Below are positions 16,417 through 24,568 of a stretch of DNA of 64,000 nt, piece by piece. This stretch comes from JBDFMH01 sp047238125. Its GTDB lineage: Bacteria; Pseudomonadota; Alphaproteobacteria; Sphingomonadales; Sphingomonadaceae. The translations under genes and the position numbers were made by a program. Position 1 is the first letter of the stretch. Each line of letters opens with the position of its first letter. The notes beneath the pieces were generated by a model. That model did not search any database and was not told where the DNA came from. It was given only the letters and a program-made list of their open reading frames with translations. The stretch spans positions 2,356,001-2,420,000 of the forward strand of contig NZ_JBDFMH010000001.1 of NCBI RefSeq assembly GCF_047238125.1, written 5' to 3'.

Positions 16417-17318
16417 GCTATCGCCCGCGCTGGGCGGTCGAAGGCCGCGACTGGCCGCTGCGCCCGCACAGCCGGTTCGTGACGGTCGGGCCGATGCGCT
16501 GGCATGTGCAGATGCTGGGCAGCGGCCCGCCGGCGCTGCTGCTGCACGGCACCGGCGCCGCCACCCACAGCTGGCGCGGGCTCGCGCCGTTGCTGGCCGA
16601 ACGCTTCACTATGATCGCGCCCGATCTACCCGGCCATGGCTTCACCGAAGGCCGCCCGCCCGGTGGCCACGGCCTGCCCGCCACCGCCCGTGCCGTCAGT
16701 GCGCTGCTGGCGGAACTGGGCGTGGCCCCAACGCTGGCGATCGGCCATTCGGCGGGCTCGGCGATCGCGATCCGGATGGCGCTCGATGGCGGCATCGCAC
16801 CCGATGCGCTGGTCGGCCTCTCGCCCGCGCTGGCGCCTTTCCCGGGCATCGCGCGAAAACTGTTTCCGGGGCTGGCGAAACTGTTGTTCGTCAATCCGCT
16901 GATGCCGTCGATCCTGTCGCGGATCGCAGGCGGGCCGGATGAGGTGCGTCGCTTCCTCCTGCGTGCCACCGCCTCGCCGATCGATCAGGAGGGGGTCGAT
17001 TGCTATGCGGCGCTGTTCGCCACCCCGGCCCATTGCGCGGGCGCGCTGGCGATGATGGCGCATTGGGATCTCGAACCGCTCGAGCGCGATCTCGCCCGGC
17101 TTCGGCCTCAAGTGCTGCTGATCCACGGCGCGGCCGACCCCGCCATCCCGACGGCATCGGTGCGGTCCGCCGCCGCGCGAATGCCCGCCGCCACGCTGGA
17201 CGTGCTGCCCGGCCTCGGCCATCTTGCGCATGAGGAGGGCCCCGATCTGATCGCCGACCGCATCCTCGCTTTCGCCGCGTGTGCCCGTTCCGCCCCGATT
17301 GTGGAGACCGTCGCATGA
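16413..17318 (+). CDS. bchO: BchO, alpha/beta hydrolase associated with Mg chelatase
   Basis: 301 residues, alpha/beta-hydrolase fold: oxyanion loop LLLHGTGAATHSW, nucleophile elbow IGHSAGSAIAIRMAL, late Asp in LIHGAADPAIPT and catalytic His in GLGHLAHEEGP. BchO homologues are almost always encoded with bchI/bchD; the exact role is unsettled, with a supporting role in Mg chelation or membrane association proposed. The ATG at 16413 overlaps the bchD stop (ATGA), and the gene overlaps a microprotein gene by 4 nt at its end. Confidence 0.92.
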   Translation: MSYRPRWAVEGRDWPLRPHSRFVTVGPMRWHVQMLGSGPPALLLHGTGAATHSWRGLAPLLAERFTMIAPDLPGHGFTEGRPPGGHGLPATARAVSALLAELGVAPTLAIGHSAGSAIAIRMALDGGIAPDALVGLSPALAPFPGIARKLFPGLAKLLFVNPLMPSILSRIAGGPDEVRRFLLRATASPIDQEGVDCYAALFATPAHCAGALAMMAHWDLEPLERDLARLRPQVLLIHGAADPAIPTASVRSAAARMPAATLDVLPGLGHLAHEEGPDLIADRILAFAACARSAPIVETVA

Positions 17319-17485
17319 ATCCCGCCCATTACGGCCTGGTCGAAATGGCCTTCACCGGCATCGTCATCCTGGGCCTTGCCGTCTGGCAGCTCGTTTCGGT
17401 CAACCGCGAGATCGCGCGCGACAAGGACAAGTCAGCCGATCGCCCGCGGCATCCGGTAGGGGAGCATCCCGTGGACGATCGGTGA
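17315..17485 (+). CDS. PGC-embedded single-span microprotein (56 aa)
   Basis: Starts at the ATG at 17315 that overlaps the bchO stop by 4 nt (ATGA), the same coupling used by bchI-D-O. Sequence begins MNPAHYGLVEMAFTGIVI, continues through one membrane helix (residues ~9-30) and a charged cytosolic tail with NREIARDKDK. It runs 54 nt tail-to-tail into the 3' end of crtC on the other strand. I do not recognise a family. Coupling to bchIDO and a clean membrane topology argue that it is real and expressed with Mg chelatase. Confidence 0.6.
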   Translation: MNPAHYGLVEMAFTGIVILGLAVWQLVSVNREIARDKDKSADRPRHPVGEHPVDDR

Positions 17486-18490
17486 TCGGAAACGGTTCAT
17501 CGCCAGGCTTTCATGCACCGCGCGCACGGTTTCCCCATCCAGCCGGGTCTCGATCGCCGAGCGCGAATAGAAGGGCGCATCTTCCCAGGTGCGGATCACG
17601 CGCGGGCGGAAGCCGGCATCGGCGCGGGTGGCGCGCGGCATCTGGAACAACGTGCGTGGCAGTCGCGCGGCAGGCGGCAGTTCCATGTCGCGCCAGCGCC
17701 CCTGGCGATCACAGCGCAGCGCCAGCGCGAACCGGTCGCCCGCGCGCCGCACGCCTTCGTACAGAACCACCACGTCGCGCGAGAGATGCGCGCGCGACCA
17801 GTTCCAGTCGATGAAGCCGTCCTCCAGCGGTTCCGCGCCAAAATTCGAATCGATATAGGCCGACCCCTGCCAGCGGAGCGCGGGCGACTGCATCTCCACC
17901 TCGATCCGCGCACGCGGCGCGATCGGGTGCCAGATGTGGCGCTCGGCTGGGTCGAGCGCGAACCGGGTGGCGCCCAGCGCCTCGGGCCAAACGCGCACCG
18001 TGCCGACCACCTTGCGCGGGATCGGCACGCCCACCTCGGCGATGTCGATGCGCAGGCAATCGCCCTCCCACGTCACCGCGCTCGGCCCCAGCACCAGCTG
18101 GTCGCGGCTGCGTGACACCTGCGATCGCGGCCGTTCGGTCATCGTCCAGCGTCCGCCGCCGCGTCCGTAGAGCGCCACGTTCAACGCGCAATGATCTTCC
18201 GGGTCGCGCCGCCCCGCCCGAGCATAATAGGGGGAAAAGACGCTGCCGACGAAGGCGATGATGGTCAGCCCGTTGCGGCCATCGTCGCTGAAGGCGTCGA
18301 CATACCACCAGGCATAGCCGCCGGGCGGTACCGCGCCGTCGAAGCGAGGTCCCTCAGCAGGCGATCGACGGCAGTCCGCGCCGAAAGCGCCGCCATCGGC
18401 ACGCCCGCGCCCGGATGGGTGCTCCCGCCCGCGCAGTAGAGCCCAGGGATCCGCGTCCGCGCGCCCGGCCGGAGGAAGGAGGCCGCCCAC
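17432..18490 (-). CDS. crtC: Hydroxyneurosporene synthase CrtC (carotenoid 1,2-hydratase); start unresolved
   Basis: The conserved protein begins around 18350 with RFDGAVPPGGYAWWYVD, then FVGSVFSPYYARA, ALNVALYG, DSNFGAEPLEDGFIDWNW, as in CrtC. It hydrates the 1,2 double bond of neurosporene/lycopene-type carotenoids on the way to spirilloxanthin. No ATG, GTG or TTG lies in frame just upstream of the conserved N-terminus; the nearest is a GTG at 18490, which adds about 46 residues antiparallel to nothing but overlapping the end of crtD by 226 nt in another frame. I give that coordinate as the outer limit only. A sequencing indel, a rare start codon or frameshift coupling from crtD are alternatives. 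Last gene of the crtDC pair. Confidence 0.85.
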   Translation of the reverse strand: MGGLLPPAGRADADPWALLRGREHPSGRGRADGGAFGADCRRSPAEGPRFDGAVPPGGYAWWYVDAFSDDGRNGLTIIAFVGSVFSPYYARAGRRDPEDHCALNVALYGRGGGRWTMTERPRSQVSRSRDQLVLGPSAVTWEGDCLRIDIAEVGVPIPRKVVGTVRVWPEALGATRFALDPAERHIWHPIAPRARIEVEMQSPALRWQGSAYIDSNFGAEPLEDGFIDWNWSRAHLSRDVVVLYEGVRRAGDRFALALRCDRQGRWRDMELPPAARLPRTLFQMPRATRADAGFRPRVIRTWEDAPFYSRSAIETRLDGETVRAVHESLAMNRFRSPIVHGMLPYRMPRAIG

Positions 18491-19821
18491 CCGTGCGAGG
18501 CCCGTCCATAAAGGGCTCCACCCGTCGACGGACACAGGCGCTCGAAATCGGTCGGGCTCAGCAGCCGCGTGGCGTCCGGCTCCAGCGCCAGCGAGAGCCC
18601 GGCGGACGAGAGGGTCGAGAGCATGTGCTGGCGGCATCGATCGGTCTCCGCTGGGGTGAAGCCGCCCGCATCGCCGGTGGGCGGGGCGTTGACGATGATC
18701 TGGAAGCGCTCGGGCCCGGACGGATCGGGCACCCCGTCCCCCCGGTCCTGCGCGCAGACATAAACACTGGGATGCTCCGCCAGCCGCCCGGCATGCAGCG
18801 CGGCGAACTCCGCCGGATAATCCGGCGAGAACATCACATTGTGGCGCACCAAGGGGAAGCCGCGCGTCTCGGCTCGCGCCAGCCACACCATCGCCGAAAG
18901 CGATCGGCGGCGCGGCGGCACCCGGCCTACCGCACGCGCGGCCTGCGCGCCGAAGCGGCCGTCTGCCAACGCTGCAGGATCGGCATTGCAGATCACCGCA
19001 TCGGCCGCGATCCGCTCGCCCCCCGCCAGTTCCACGCCGCGTGCTCGCCCGCGCTCGACCAAGATGCGCGTGACCGGGGCGCGGTAGCGATAGCTGGCGC
19101 CGTTGGCCCGGCCGAGCGCTTCGAGCGCACCTGCCAGCGCATGCATCCCGCCATCGATCAGCCACACGCCCATCGCTTCGACATGCGCGATCAACATCAG
19201 CGTGGCGGGCGCCTTGAACGGAGAGGATCCGCAATAGGTGGCGTAGCGGCCGAACAGCTGGCGCAGCCGCGGGTCGCGGAAATGATCGCCGAGCGCCGCC
19301 CAGAGCGCGGTGTAGGGCCGGATCGCCAGCATGTCGGGAAAGCCGCGCAGCCCCATCCGCCAGGTCAGCCCGATCGGATTGGTGCGGCCGGCGCGCAGGA
19401 AGCTGCGGTCGAGCGTATTGTAGATCCGCGCCGCCTCCGCCCGGAAGCGGGCATAGCCGCGCGCCGCCTCGGCCCCCGCGAAGTCGCCGATCGCGGCTTC
19501 GCTGCGGGCGGGATCGGCGAACAGGTCCAGCCGGTCCGCCCCCCAGGCGTGGCGCGCCAGGATATCCGCCGGCCGCATCGTCAGCGCGGCCGACAGCGAT
19601 CCGCCCGCTTCCTCGAAAATCTCCTCGAACAGGTCGCGCAGTGTGAACACGGTCGGCCCGGCATCGATTGCAGCACCACCCGCGTCCAGCGCGCGCAGCT
19701 TGCCGCCGGGGGTGGGGGCCGCTTCCAGCACGATCGCCTCGATCCCGCGCGCGGCCAGCAGCGCGGCGCTCACCAGCCCGCCGACGCCCGCCCCGATGAT
19801 CGCGACCCTTCGCGTCTCCAC
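18265..19821 (-). CDS. crtD: Hydroxyneurosporene desaturase CrtD (carotenoid 3,4-desaturase)
   Basis: 518 residues from a GTG at 19821, preceded by GAGGAGAG. N-terminal FAD fold VAIIGAGVGGLVSAALLAARG, then GGKLRALDAGGAAIDAGPTVF, a central LIDGGMHALAGALEAL and a C-terminal GLYCAGGSTHPGAGVPMAAL, the standard phytoene-desaturase-family layout. GTNPIGL-like and CGSSPFKAPATLML segments fit CrtD rather than CrtI. It introduces the 3,4 double bond into 1-hydroxy-carotenoids. The last ~28 residues read across the 5' part of crtC and look unlike CrtD, so the native stop may have been lost or a frameshift is present. Divergent from crtF with a PpsR-like site between. Confidence 0.92.
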   Translation of the reverse strand: METRRVAIIGAGVGGLVSAALLAARGIEAIVLEAAPTPGGKLRALDAGGAAIDAGPTVFTLRDLFEEIFEEAGGSLSAALTMRPADILARHAWGADRLDLFADPARSEAAIGDFAGAEAARGYARFRAEAARIYNTLDRSFLRAGRTNPIGLTWRMGLRGFPDMLAIRPYTALWAALGDHFRDPRLRQLFGRYATYCGSSPFKAPATLMLIAHVEAMGVWLIDGGMHALAGALEALGRANGASYRYRAPVTRILVERGRARGVELAGGERIAADAVICNADPAALADGRFGAQAARAVGRVPPRRRSLSAMVWLARAETRGFPLVRHNVMFSPDYPAEFAALHAGRLAEHPSVYVCAQDRGDGVPDPSGPERFQIIVNAPPTGDAGGFTPAETDRCRQHMLSTLSSAGLSLALEPDATRLLSPTDFERLCPSTGGALYGRASHGWAASFLRPGARTRIPGLYCAGGSTHPGAGVPMAALSARTAVDRLLRDLASTARYRPAAMPGGMSTPSATMAATG

Positions 19822-19854
19822 CCGCGCTCTCCTCGATTGACCGGCTATAGCATC

Positions 19855-19872
19855 CGTCCAATAAGTTGGACA
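19855..19872. promoter_or_regulatory. PpsR-type operator between crtD and crtF
   Basis: CGTCCAATAAGTTGGACA fits TGT-N12-ACA with one mismatch and has a perfect inner palindrome GTCCAA-TAAG-TTGGAC. It lies in the 79-nt gap between the divergent crtD and crtF starts. A TATAGC box on the reverse strand (19849-19844) would serve crtD. The match and position support PpsR repression of both carotenoid units under oxygen or light. Confidence 0.7.
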
Positions 19873-19900
19873 CCTCAAAGCGTCGGAAGCGATCGAGAAT

Positions 19901-20983
19901 ATGCGAAGCCTGCGCGAACGCTGGATCGCCGTGCGCAACAGGCTGATCGCCGATCCGCGCTTCCAGCGGATCGCGGCGCGGCTGCCGGGCACGCGTACGA
20001 TCGCCCGCGGCCATGCCGGGCGGCTGTTCGATCTCGTGGCAGGCTTCACCTATTCGCAGATCCTGCTCGCCTTCGTTCAGCTGGAACTGGCGGATTGGCT
20101 GGCAGGCGGACCTCAGCCGGCCGCCGCGCTGGCGAATCGCGCAAACCTCTCCCAAGATGCCGCCGATCGCCTGCTGCGCGCCGCCACCGCGCTTGGCCTG
20201 GCCGAACGGCTGGCGGACGGGCGCTATGCACTCGGCCTGGCCGGCGCCGCGCTGCGCGGCAATCCCGGCATCGCCGCGATGGTGGCGCACCACCCGATGC
20301 TCTACGCCGACCTGGCCGATCCCGTGGCGCTGCTGCGCAACGGCCGCGGCCAGGGAGAACTTGGCCGCTTCTGGAGCTATGCCGGGGCCGCGCCGGGCGG
20401 TGACGCCGCCGCCTATTCCGCGCTGATGACGGCATCGCAGGCGCTGGTCGGCAGCCATGTTGTTGAGGCCTATCGATTCGCGCGCCACCGACGGATGCTT
20501 GACATCGGCGGGGGCGAGGGCCGGTTCCTGGAAACGGTCGCTGCATCCGCCCCGCAGCTGGCACTCGGCCTGTTCGATCTACCACAGGTGGCAGCGCGGG
20601 CTGCGACCCGCCTGGGCGAGCGGATCAGCGTTCATCCCGGCGATTTCTCACAGGATCCGCTGCCGCCCGGCCATGATCTGATCACACTGATCCGCGTGCT
20701 GCACGATCATGACGACGCCGTCGCGCAGGCGCTGCTCGTCAAGATCCGCGCCGCGCTGTCGCCGGGCGGGCGGCTGCTGATCGCCGAGCCGATGGCCGAG
20801 ACCCGCGGTGCCGAGGCCGCCGGCGACGGCTATTTCGGCCTGTACCTCTGGGCGATGGGCAGCGGCCGACCTCGTTCAGCAAACGAGCTTCGCGCGATGC
20901 TGGCGCAGGCAGGCTTCGCGACGGTTCGTGAAATTGACACGCCCATTCCACTTACCGTGCGCATCCTTGTCGCGACGGCCTGA
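19901..20983 (+). CDS. crtF: Demethylspheroidene/demethylspirilloxanthin O-methyltransferase
   Basis: 360 residues, plant-type O-methyltransferase architecture: an N-terminal dimerisation/winged-helix part (RLFDLVAGFTYSQILLAFVQ, LSQDAADRLLRAATALGL) and a SAM domain with MLDIGGGEGRFLETV, LGLFDLP, LIRVLHDHDD and LLIAEPMAETRG. CrtF methylates the 1-hydroxyl of the carotenoid end group to give the methoxy form. It heads the crtF-bchCXYZ-puf series, but bchC has its own PpsR site and promoter, so it can be transcribed on its own as well. Confidence 0.93.
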   Translation: MRSLRERWIAVRNRLIADPRFQRIAARLPGTRTIARGHAGRLFDLVAGFTYSQILLAFVQLELADWLAGGPQPAAALANRANLSQDAADRLLRAATALGLAERLADGRYALGLAGAALRGNPGIAAMVAHHPMLYADLADPVALLRNGRGQGELGRFWSYAGAAPGGDAAAYSALMTASQALVGSHVVEAYRFARHRRMLDIGGGEGRFLETVAASAPQLALGLFDLPQVAARAATRLGERISVHPGDFSQDPLPPGHDLITLIRVLHDHDDAVAQALLVKIRAALSPGGRLLIAEPMAETRGAEAAGDGYFGLYLWAMGSGRPRSANELRAMLAQAGFATVREIDTPIPLTVRILVATA

Positions 20984-20991
20984 CGCCAAGT

Positions 20992-21009
20992 TGTAAAAGC
21001 AAATTGACA
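20992..21009 (+). promoter_or_regulatory. PpsR operator upstream of bchC
   Basis: TGTAAAAGCAAATTGACA is a perfect TGT-N12-ACA match. Its last six bases (21004-21009) are TTGACA and can double as a -35 box, with TACCTT at 21026-21031 as a possible -10 (16-nt spacer). PpsR binding here would block RNA polymerase on the bchC-bchXYZ-puf transcript. A second TTGACA at 21030 has no convincing -10. Confidence 0.8.
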
Positions 21010-21082
21010 CTCGTTGCAGTGCTGTTACCTTGACAATGCGATGACGGTGACCGGTATCGGCCGGCCCCGCACGCGGGAAGGG

Positions 21083-22021
21083 ATGGCCATGGACGCACTT
21101 GCGGTCCTGCTGGAAGCGCCGGAAAGGCTGTCTCTCCGCCCGCTCGCCATGAACGCACCCGGCCCTGCCGACATTCTCGTCGATATCCGCTGGTCCGGTG
21201 TCTCCTCCGGCACCGAAAAACTGCTCTGGTCGGGCCGGATGCCGAACTTTCCGGGCATGGGTTATCCACTGGTGCCCGGCTACGAATTGGTCGGCCGCGT
21301 CATCGATGCCGGGGCGGATGCCCGCGCGCTGATCGGGCAATGGGTGTTCGTGCCGGGTGCGAACTGCTGGCGCGATGCGCGCGGCCTGTTCGGCGGCACG
21401 GCCGCACGGCTCGTCCTGCCCGCCGCCCGCGCGATCCCGATCGATGAAGCGCTCGGCGCCGATGCGGTGCTGATGGCGCTGGCCGCCACCGCACACCATG
21501 CCATCGCCGGCGGGGCCGCGCCCGAACTGATCGTCGGCCATGGTATCCTCGGCCGACTGCTCGCCCGGCTCGTCGTCGCGGCGGGCGCGCCTGCCCCCAC
21601 CGTTTGGGAGTCCCGTGCCGAACGGCGGGCAGGCGCAACCGACTATGCGGTGATCGATCCTGCCGACGACGCGAGGGCCGACTATCGCACCGTCTGCGAT
21701 GCCAGTGGCGATGGCGCGATCCTCGACAGGCTGATCCCCCACCTGGCCCGCGGCGGCGAAGTGGTGCTGGCCGGCTTCTACGACCGGCTGGGCTTCGCCT
21801 TCGCGCCCGCCTTCATGCGCGAGGCGCGGATCCGCATCGCCGCCGAATTCACGCCCGACGATCTGGCCGCCACCCGCGCGCTGATCGGTGCGGGGGCGCT
21901 CAGCCTGGCCGGCCTGATCAGCCACTGCCGCCCGGCGGCCGAGGCGGCAGACGCCTATCCGGCAGCCTTCGGCGATCCGGATTGCCTGAAGATGGTGCTC
22001 GACTGGGAGGGATGCGCATGA
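21083..22021 (+). CDS. bchC: Bacteriochlorophyllide a dehydrogenase BchC
   Basis: 312 residues from the ATG at 21083, preceded by GGGAAGGG; an ATG at 21089 is equally possible, and an in-frame ATG at 21041 would be close to the predicted transcript start. Zinc-alcohol-dehydrogenase-like fold: VDIRWSGVSSGTEKLLWSGRMP, VPGYELVGRVID, IVGHGILGRLLARL (nucleotide fold) and a C-terminal PECLKMVLDW-like end (here DPDCLKMVLDWEG). It oxidises the 3-hydroxyethyl group to 3-acetyl, the last ring modification of bacteriochlorophyllide a. It overlaps bchX by 4 nt. Confidence 0.94.
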   Translation: MAMDALAVLLEAPERLSLRPLAMNAPGPADILVDIRWSGVSSGTEKLLWSGRMPNFPGMGYPLVPGYELVGRVIDAGADARALIGQWVFVPGANCWRDARGLFGGTAARLVLPAARAIPIDEALGADAVLMALAATAHHAIAGGAAPELIVGHGILGRLLARLVVAAGAPAPTVWESRAERRAGATDYAVIDPADDARADYRTVCDASGDGAILDRLIPHLARGGEVVLAGFYDRLGFAFAPAFMREARIRIAAEFTPDDLAATRALIGAGALSLAGLISHCRPAAEAADAYPAAFGDPDCLKMVLDWEGCA

Positions 22022-22995
22022 CGTTCGACGAGACGCTGCGCGACGAAGCCGCCCACGAGCCCGATCCCGTGCCCACCGGGCCGGTGACGAAGGAAACGCA
22101 GATCATCGCGATCTACGGCAAGGGCGGCTCGGGCAAGTCGTTCGCGCTTTCCAACCTCAGCTACATGATGGCGCAGCAGGGCAAGCGCGTGCTGCTGATC
22201 GGCTGCGATCCTAAGTCCGACACCACCAGCCTGCTGTTCGGCGGCAAGAGCTGCCCGACCATCATCGAGACGTCTGCCCGGCTGAAGCTGGCCGGGGCGG
22301 AGGTGCGGATCGAGGATGTCTGCTTCCAGCGCGACGGCGTGTTCGCGATGGAACTGGGCGGGCCGGAAGTCGGCCGCGGCTGCGGCGGGCGCGGCATCAT
22401 CCACGGCTTCGAACTGCTCGAGAAACTGGGCTTCCACGAATGGGGCTTCGATTATGTCCTGCTCGATTTCCTGGGCGATGTCGTCTGCGGCGGCTTCGGC
22501 CTGCCGATCGCGCGCGACATGTGCCAGAAGGTGATCGTCGTCGGATCGAACGATCTCCAGTCGCTCTACGTGGCGAACAACGTCTGCAAGGCGGTCGAAT
22601 ATTTCCGCAAGATGGGCGGCAATGTCGGCGTGGCCGGCATGATCGTGAACAAGGATGACGGCACCGGCGAAGCGCATGCCTTCGCGAAGGCGGTCGGCAT
22701 CCCCACGCTGTGCGCGATCCCCGCCAACGAGGATATCCGCCGCAAATCCGCCAATTACCAGATCATCGGCACCCCCGGCGGCGAATGGGCATCCCTGTTC
22801 GAGGAACTGGCGATCAACGTGGCGGAAGCGCCCCCGGTGCGCCCGGTGCCGCTGGATCAGGATGGGCTGCTCGGTTTGTTCAGCCCCGAAGAGACGGGCG
22901 GCAACGTGACGCTGGTGCCCGCCACCCAGGCCGACATGCGCGGCGGGTCGTTCGCGCCGAAGCCATCGCTCGAAGTGATCTACGATGCGGCCTGA
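22018..22995 (+). CDS. bchX: Chlorophyllide a reductase iron protein BchX
   Basis: 325 residues, NifH-like ATPase. P-loop IYGKGGSGKSFALSNL; Cys ligands of the intersubunit 4Fe-4S cluster in VGRGCGGRGI and [20 protein letters not shown] switch. It transfers electrons with ATP hydrolysis to BchY/BchZ for reduction of ring B of chlorophyllide a. The ATG at 22018 overlaps the bchC stop; an ATG at 22012 is also in frame. Its 3' end overlaps the bchY start by 11 nt, right where a palindromic repeat begins. Confidence 0.96.
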   Translation: MTFDETLRDEAAHEPDPVPTGPVTKETQIIAIYGKGGSGKSFALSNLSYMMAQQGKRVLLIGCDPKSDTTSLLFGGKSCPTIIETSARLKLAGAEVRIEDVCFQRDGVFAMELGGPEVGRGCGGRGIIHGFELLEKLGFHEWGFDYVLLDFLGDVVCGGFGLPIARDMCQKVIVVGSNDLQSLYVANNVCKAVEYFRKMGGNVGVAGMIVNKDDGTGEAHAFAKAVGIPTLCAIPANEDIRRKSANYQIIGTPGGEWASLFEELAINVAEAPPVRPVPLDQDGLLGLFSPEETGGNVTLVPATQADMRGGSFAPKPSLEVIYDAA

Positions 22996-24568
22996 AGGGC
23001 CTCCCAATCCTCCCCGGCACGGGGAGGGGAACCGGCCGCAGGCCGGTGGAGGGGGCCTTCGCCGGATCGATACGCTCGATATCGGTCTGCCCGCACCTAC
23101 CACCGCAGGCGCCTGTTCCTCCGCCGATACGCTGCGCGCGGCGGCGGTGCAGGCGGGCAAGGGCGACGTGCTGGCGCGCTATGCCACCGATTATCCGCAA
23201 GGTCCGCACGATCAGCCGCAATCGATGTGCCCGGCGTTCGGATCGCTGCGCGTCGGCCTGCGGATGCGCCGCACCGCCACCATCCTCTCGGGCTCGGCCT
23301 GCTGCGTCTACGGGCTCACCTTCACCTCGCATTTCTACGGCGCGCGCCGCTCGGTCGGCTATGTGCCGTTCAGTTCGGAGACCCTCGTCACCGGCAAGCT
23401 GTTCGAGGATATCCGCGATGCGGTCCACGAACTCGCCGATCCCGCGCTGCACGATGCCATCATCGTCACCAACCTTTGCGTGCCGACCGCGAGCGGCGTG
23501 CCGCTGCAACTGCTGCCCGACCAGATCGATGGCGTCCGCATCGTCGGCATCGACGTGCCCGGGTTCGGCATCCCGACCCATGCCGAGGCCAAGGATGTGC
23601 TGGCCGGCGCGATGCTCTCCTACGCGCGGCGCGAAGTGGCCCAGGGCCCCGTCGCCGCGCCCCGCGAACGATCGGACCGGCCGACCGTGACTCTCCTTGG
23701 TGAGATGTTCCCGGCTGACCCGGTGGGCATCGGGCTCATGCTCGAACCACTCGGCCTCGCGGCCGGCCCGGTCGTCCCCACGCGCGAATGGCGCGAGCTC
23801 TACCAGGCGCTCGATTGCGCCGCGGTGGCGGCGATCCACCCCTTCTACACCGCCAGCGTGCGCGAGTTCGAGGCGGCGGGCCGCACCGTGGTCGGCTCGG
23901 CCCCGGTCGGGGTCGACGGCACCGCCGCCTGGCTCGACGCGATCGGCGCCGCCTGCGGCATCGCTCAAGCTCGCGTAGACGGCGCCAAGAACCGTTTCCT
24001 GCCCGCGATCCGCGGCGCGCTGGCCGCCAGGCCGATTAGCGGGCGGATCACCGTCTCGGGCTATGAGGGGTCCGAACTGCTGGTCGCCCGCCTGCTGGTC
24101 GAAAGCGGGGCGGAGGTGCCCTATGTCGGCACCGCCTGCCCGCGCACCATCTGGTCCGATCCCGATCGCGACTGGCTTGAGGCACGCGGCACCCGCGTCC
24201 AATATCGCGCCAGCCTCGAACAGGATCTGGCGGCCGTCGCCGAATATCGCCCCGATCTGGCGATCGGCACCACGCCGGTGGTGCAGGCGGCCAAGCAGGC
24301 TGCGATCCCGGCGCTCTATTTCACCAACCTGATTTCGGCCCGCCCGCTGATGGGGCCCGCCGGCGCGGGCAGCCTCGCCACCGTCGTCAACGCCGCACTC
24401 GGCAATCAGGCGCGGTTCGACCGGATGAGCGCCTTCTTCGCAGGCGTCGGCGAAGGGCCGACCGCGGGCATCTGGCAGGATACGCCCGTCGACCGCCCCG
24501 ATTTCAAGGCCAAGTTCGCCGCCCGCCGCATCGCCGCCGCCAAGGCGGAAGAAAGCGTCGGCACATGA
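22985..24568 (+). CDS. bchY: Chlorophyllide a reductase subunit Y, N-terminus encoded by a repeat
   Basis: 527 residues. Catalytic Cys ligands are in [32 protein letters not shown] and [11 protein letters not shown], as in BchY; these are all intact. With BchZ it forms the NifDK-like component that reduces ring B. The only conventional start in frame is the ATG at 22985, inside the last codons of bchX; from there the first ~24 residues ([20 protein letters not shown]) are encoded by the palindromic element at 23007-23055. BchY-like sequence begins near [14 protein letters not shown]. The gene overlaps bchZ by 4 nt. Confidence 0.93.
   Translation: MRPEGPPNPPRHGEGNRPQAGGGGLRRIDTLDIGLPAPTTAGACSSADTLRAAAVQAGKGDVLARYATDYPQGPHDQPQSMCPAFGSLRVGLRMRRTATILSGSACCVYGLTFTSHFYGARRSVGYVPFSSETLVTGKLFEDIRDAVHELADPALHDAIIVTNLCVPTASGVPLQLLPDQIDGVRIVGIDVPGFGIPTHAEAKDVLAGAMLSYARREVAQGPVAAPRERSDRPTVTLLGEMFPADPVGIGLMLEPLGLAAGPVVPTREWRELYQALDCAAVAAIHPFYTASVREFEAAGRTVVGSAPVGVDGTAAWLDAIGAACGIAQARVDGAKNRFLPAIRGALAARPISGRITVSGYEGSELLVARLLVESGAEVPYVGTACPRTIWSDPDRDWLEARGTRVQYRASLEQDLAAVAEYRPDLAIGTTPVVQAAKQAAIPALYFTNLISARPLMGPAGAGSLATVVNAALGNQARFDRMSAFFAGVGEGPTAGIWQDTPVDRPDFKAKFAARRIAAAKAEESVGT
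23007..23055 (+). repeat. Short palindromic repeat inserted at the bchX/bchY junction
   Basis: Layout: ATCCTCCCCGGCACGGGGAG, GGGA, then hairpin ACCGGCC-GCA-GGCCGGT, then GGAGGGGG. The same plan (CTCCCC-GG-GGGGAG, ACC-stem-GNA-stem-GGT, GGAGGGG) is found twice around the DUF559 gene at 62641 and 63052. Outer bases AAGGGCC / GGGCCTT extend the symmetry. It is translated as the BchY N-terminus. This is a REP-like intergenic element that has landed inside an overlapping operon junction. Confidence 0.75.

Noticed and set aside
17432..20488. Single 1018-codon reverse frame that could be read as one giant protein
   Set aside because: Only its last ~305 codons are CrtC-like; the rest is an off-frame reading of crtD and the crtF opposite strand.
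21023..21035. Second PpsR site TGT-N7-ACA before bchC
   Set aside because: Spacing of 7 does not fit the N12 requirement.
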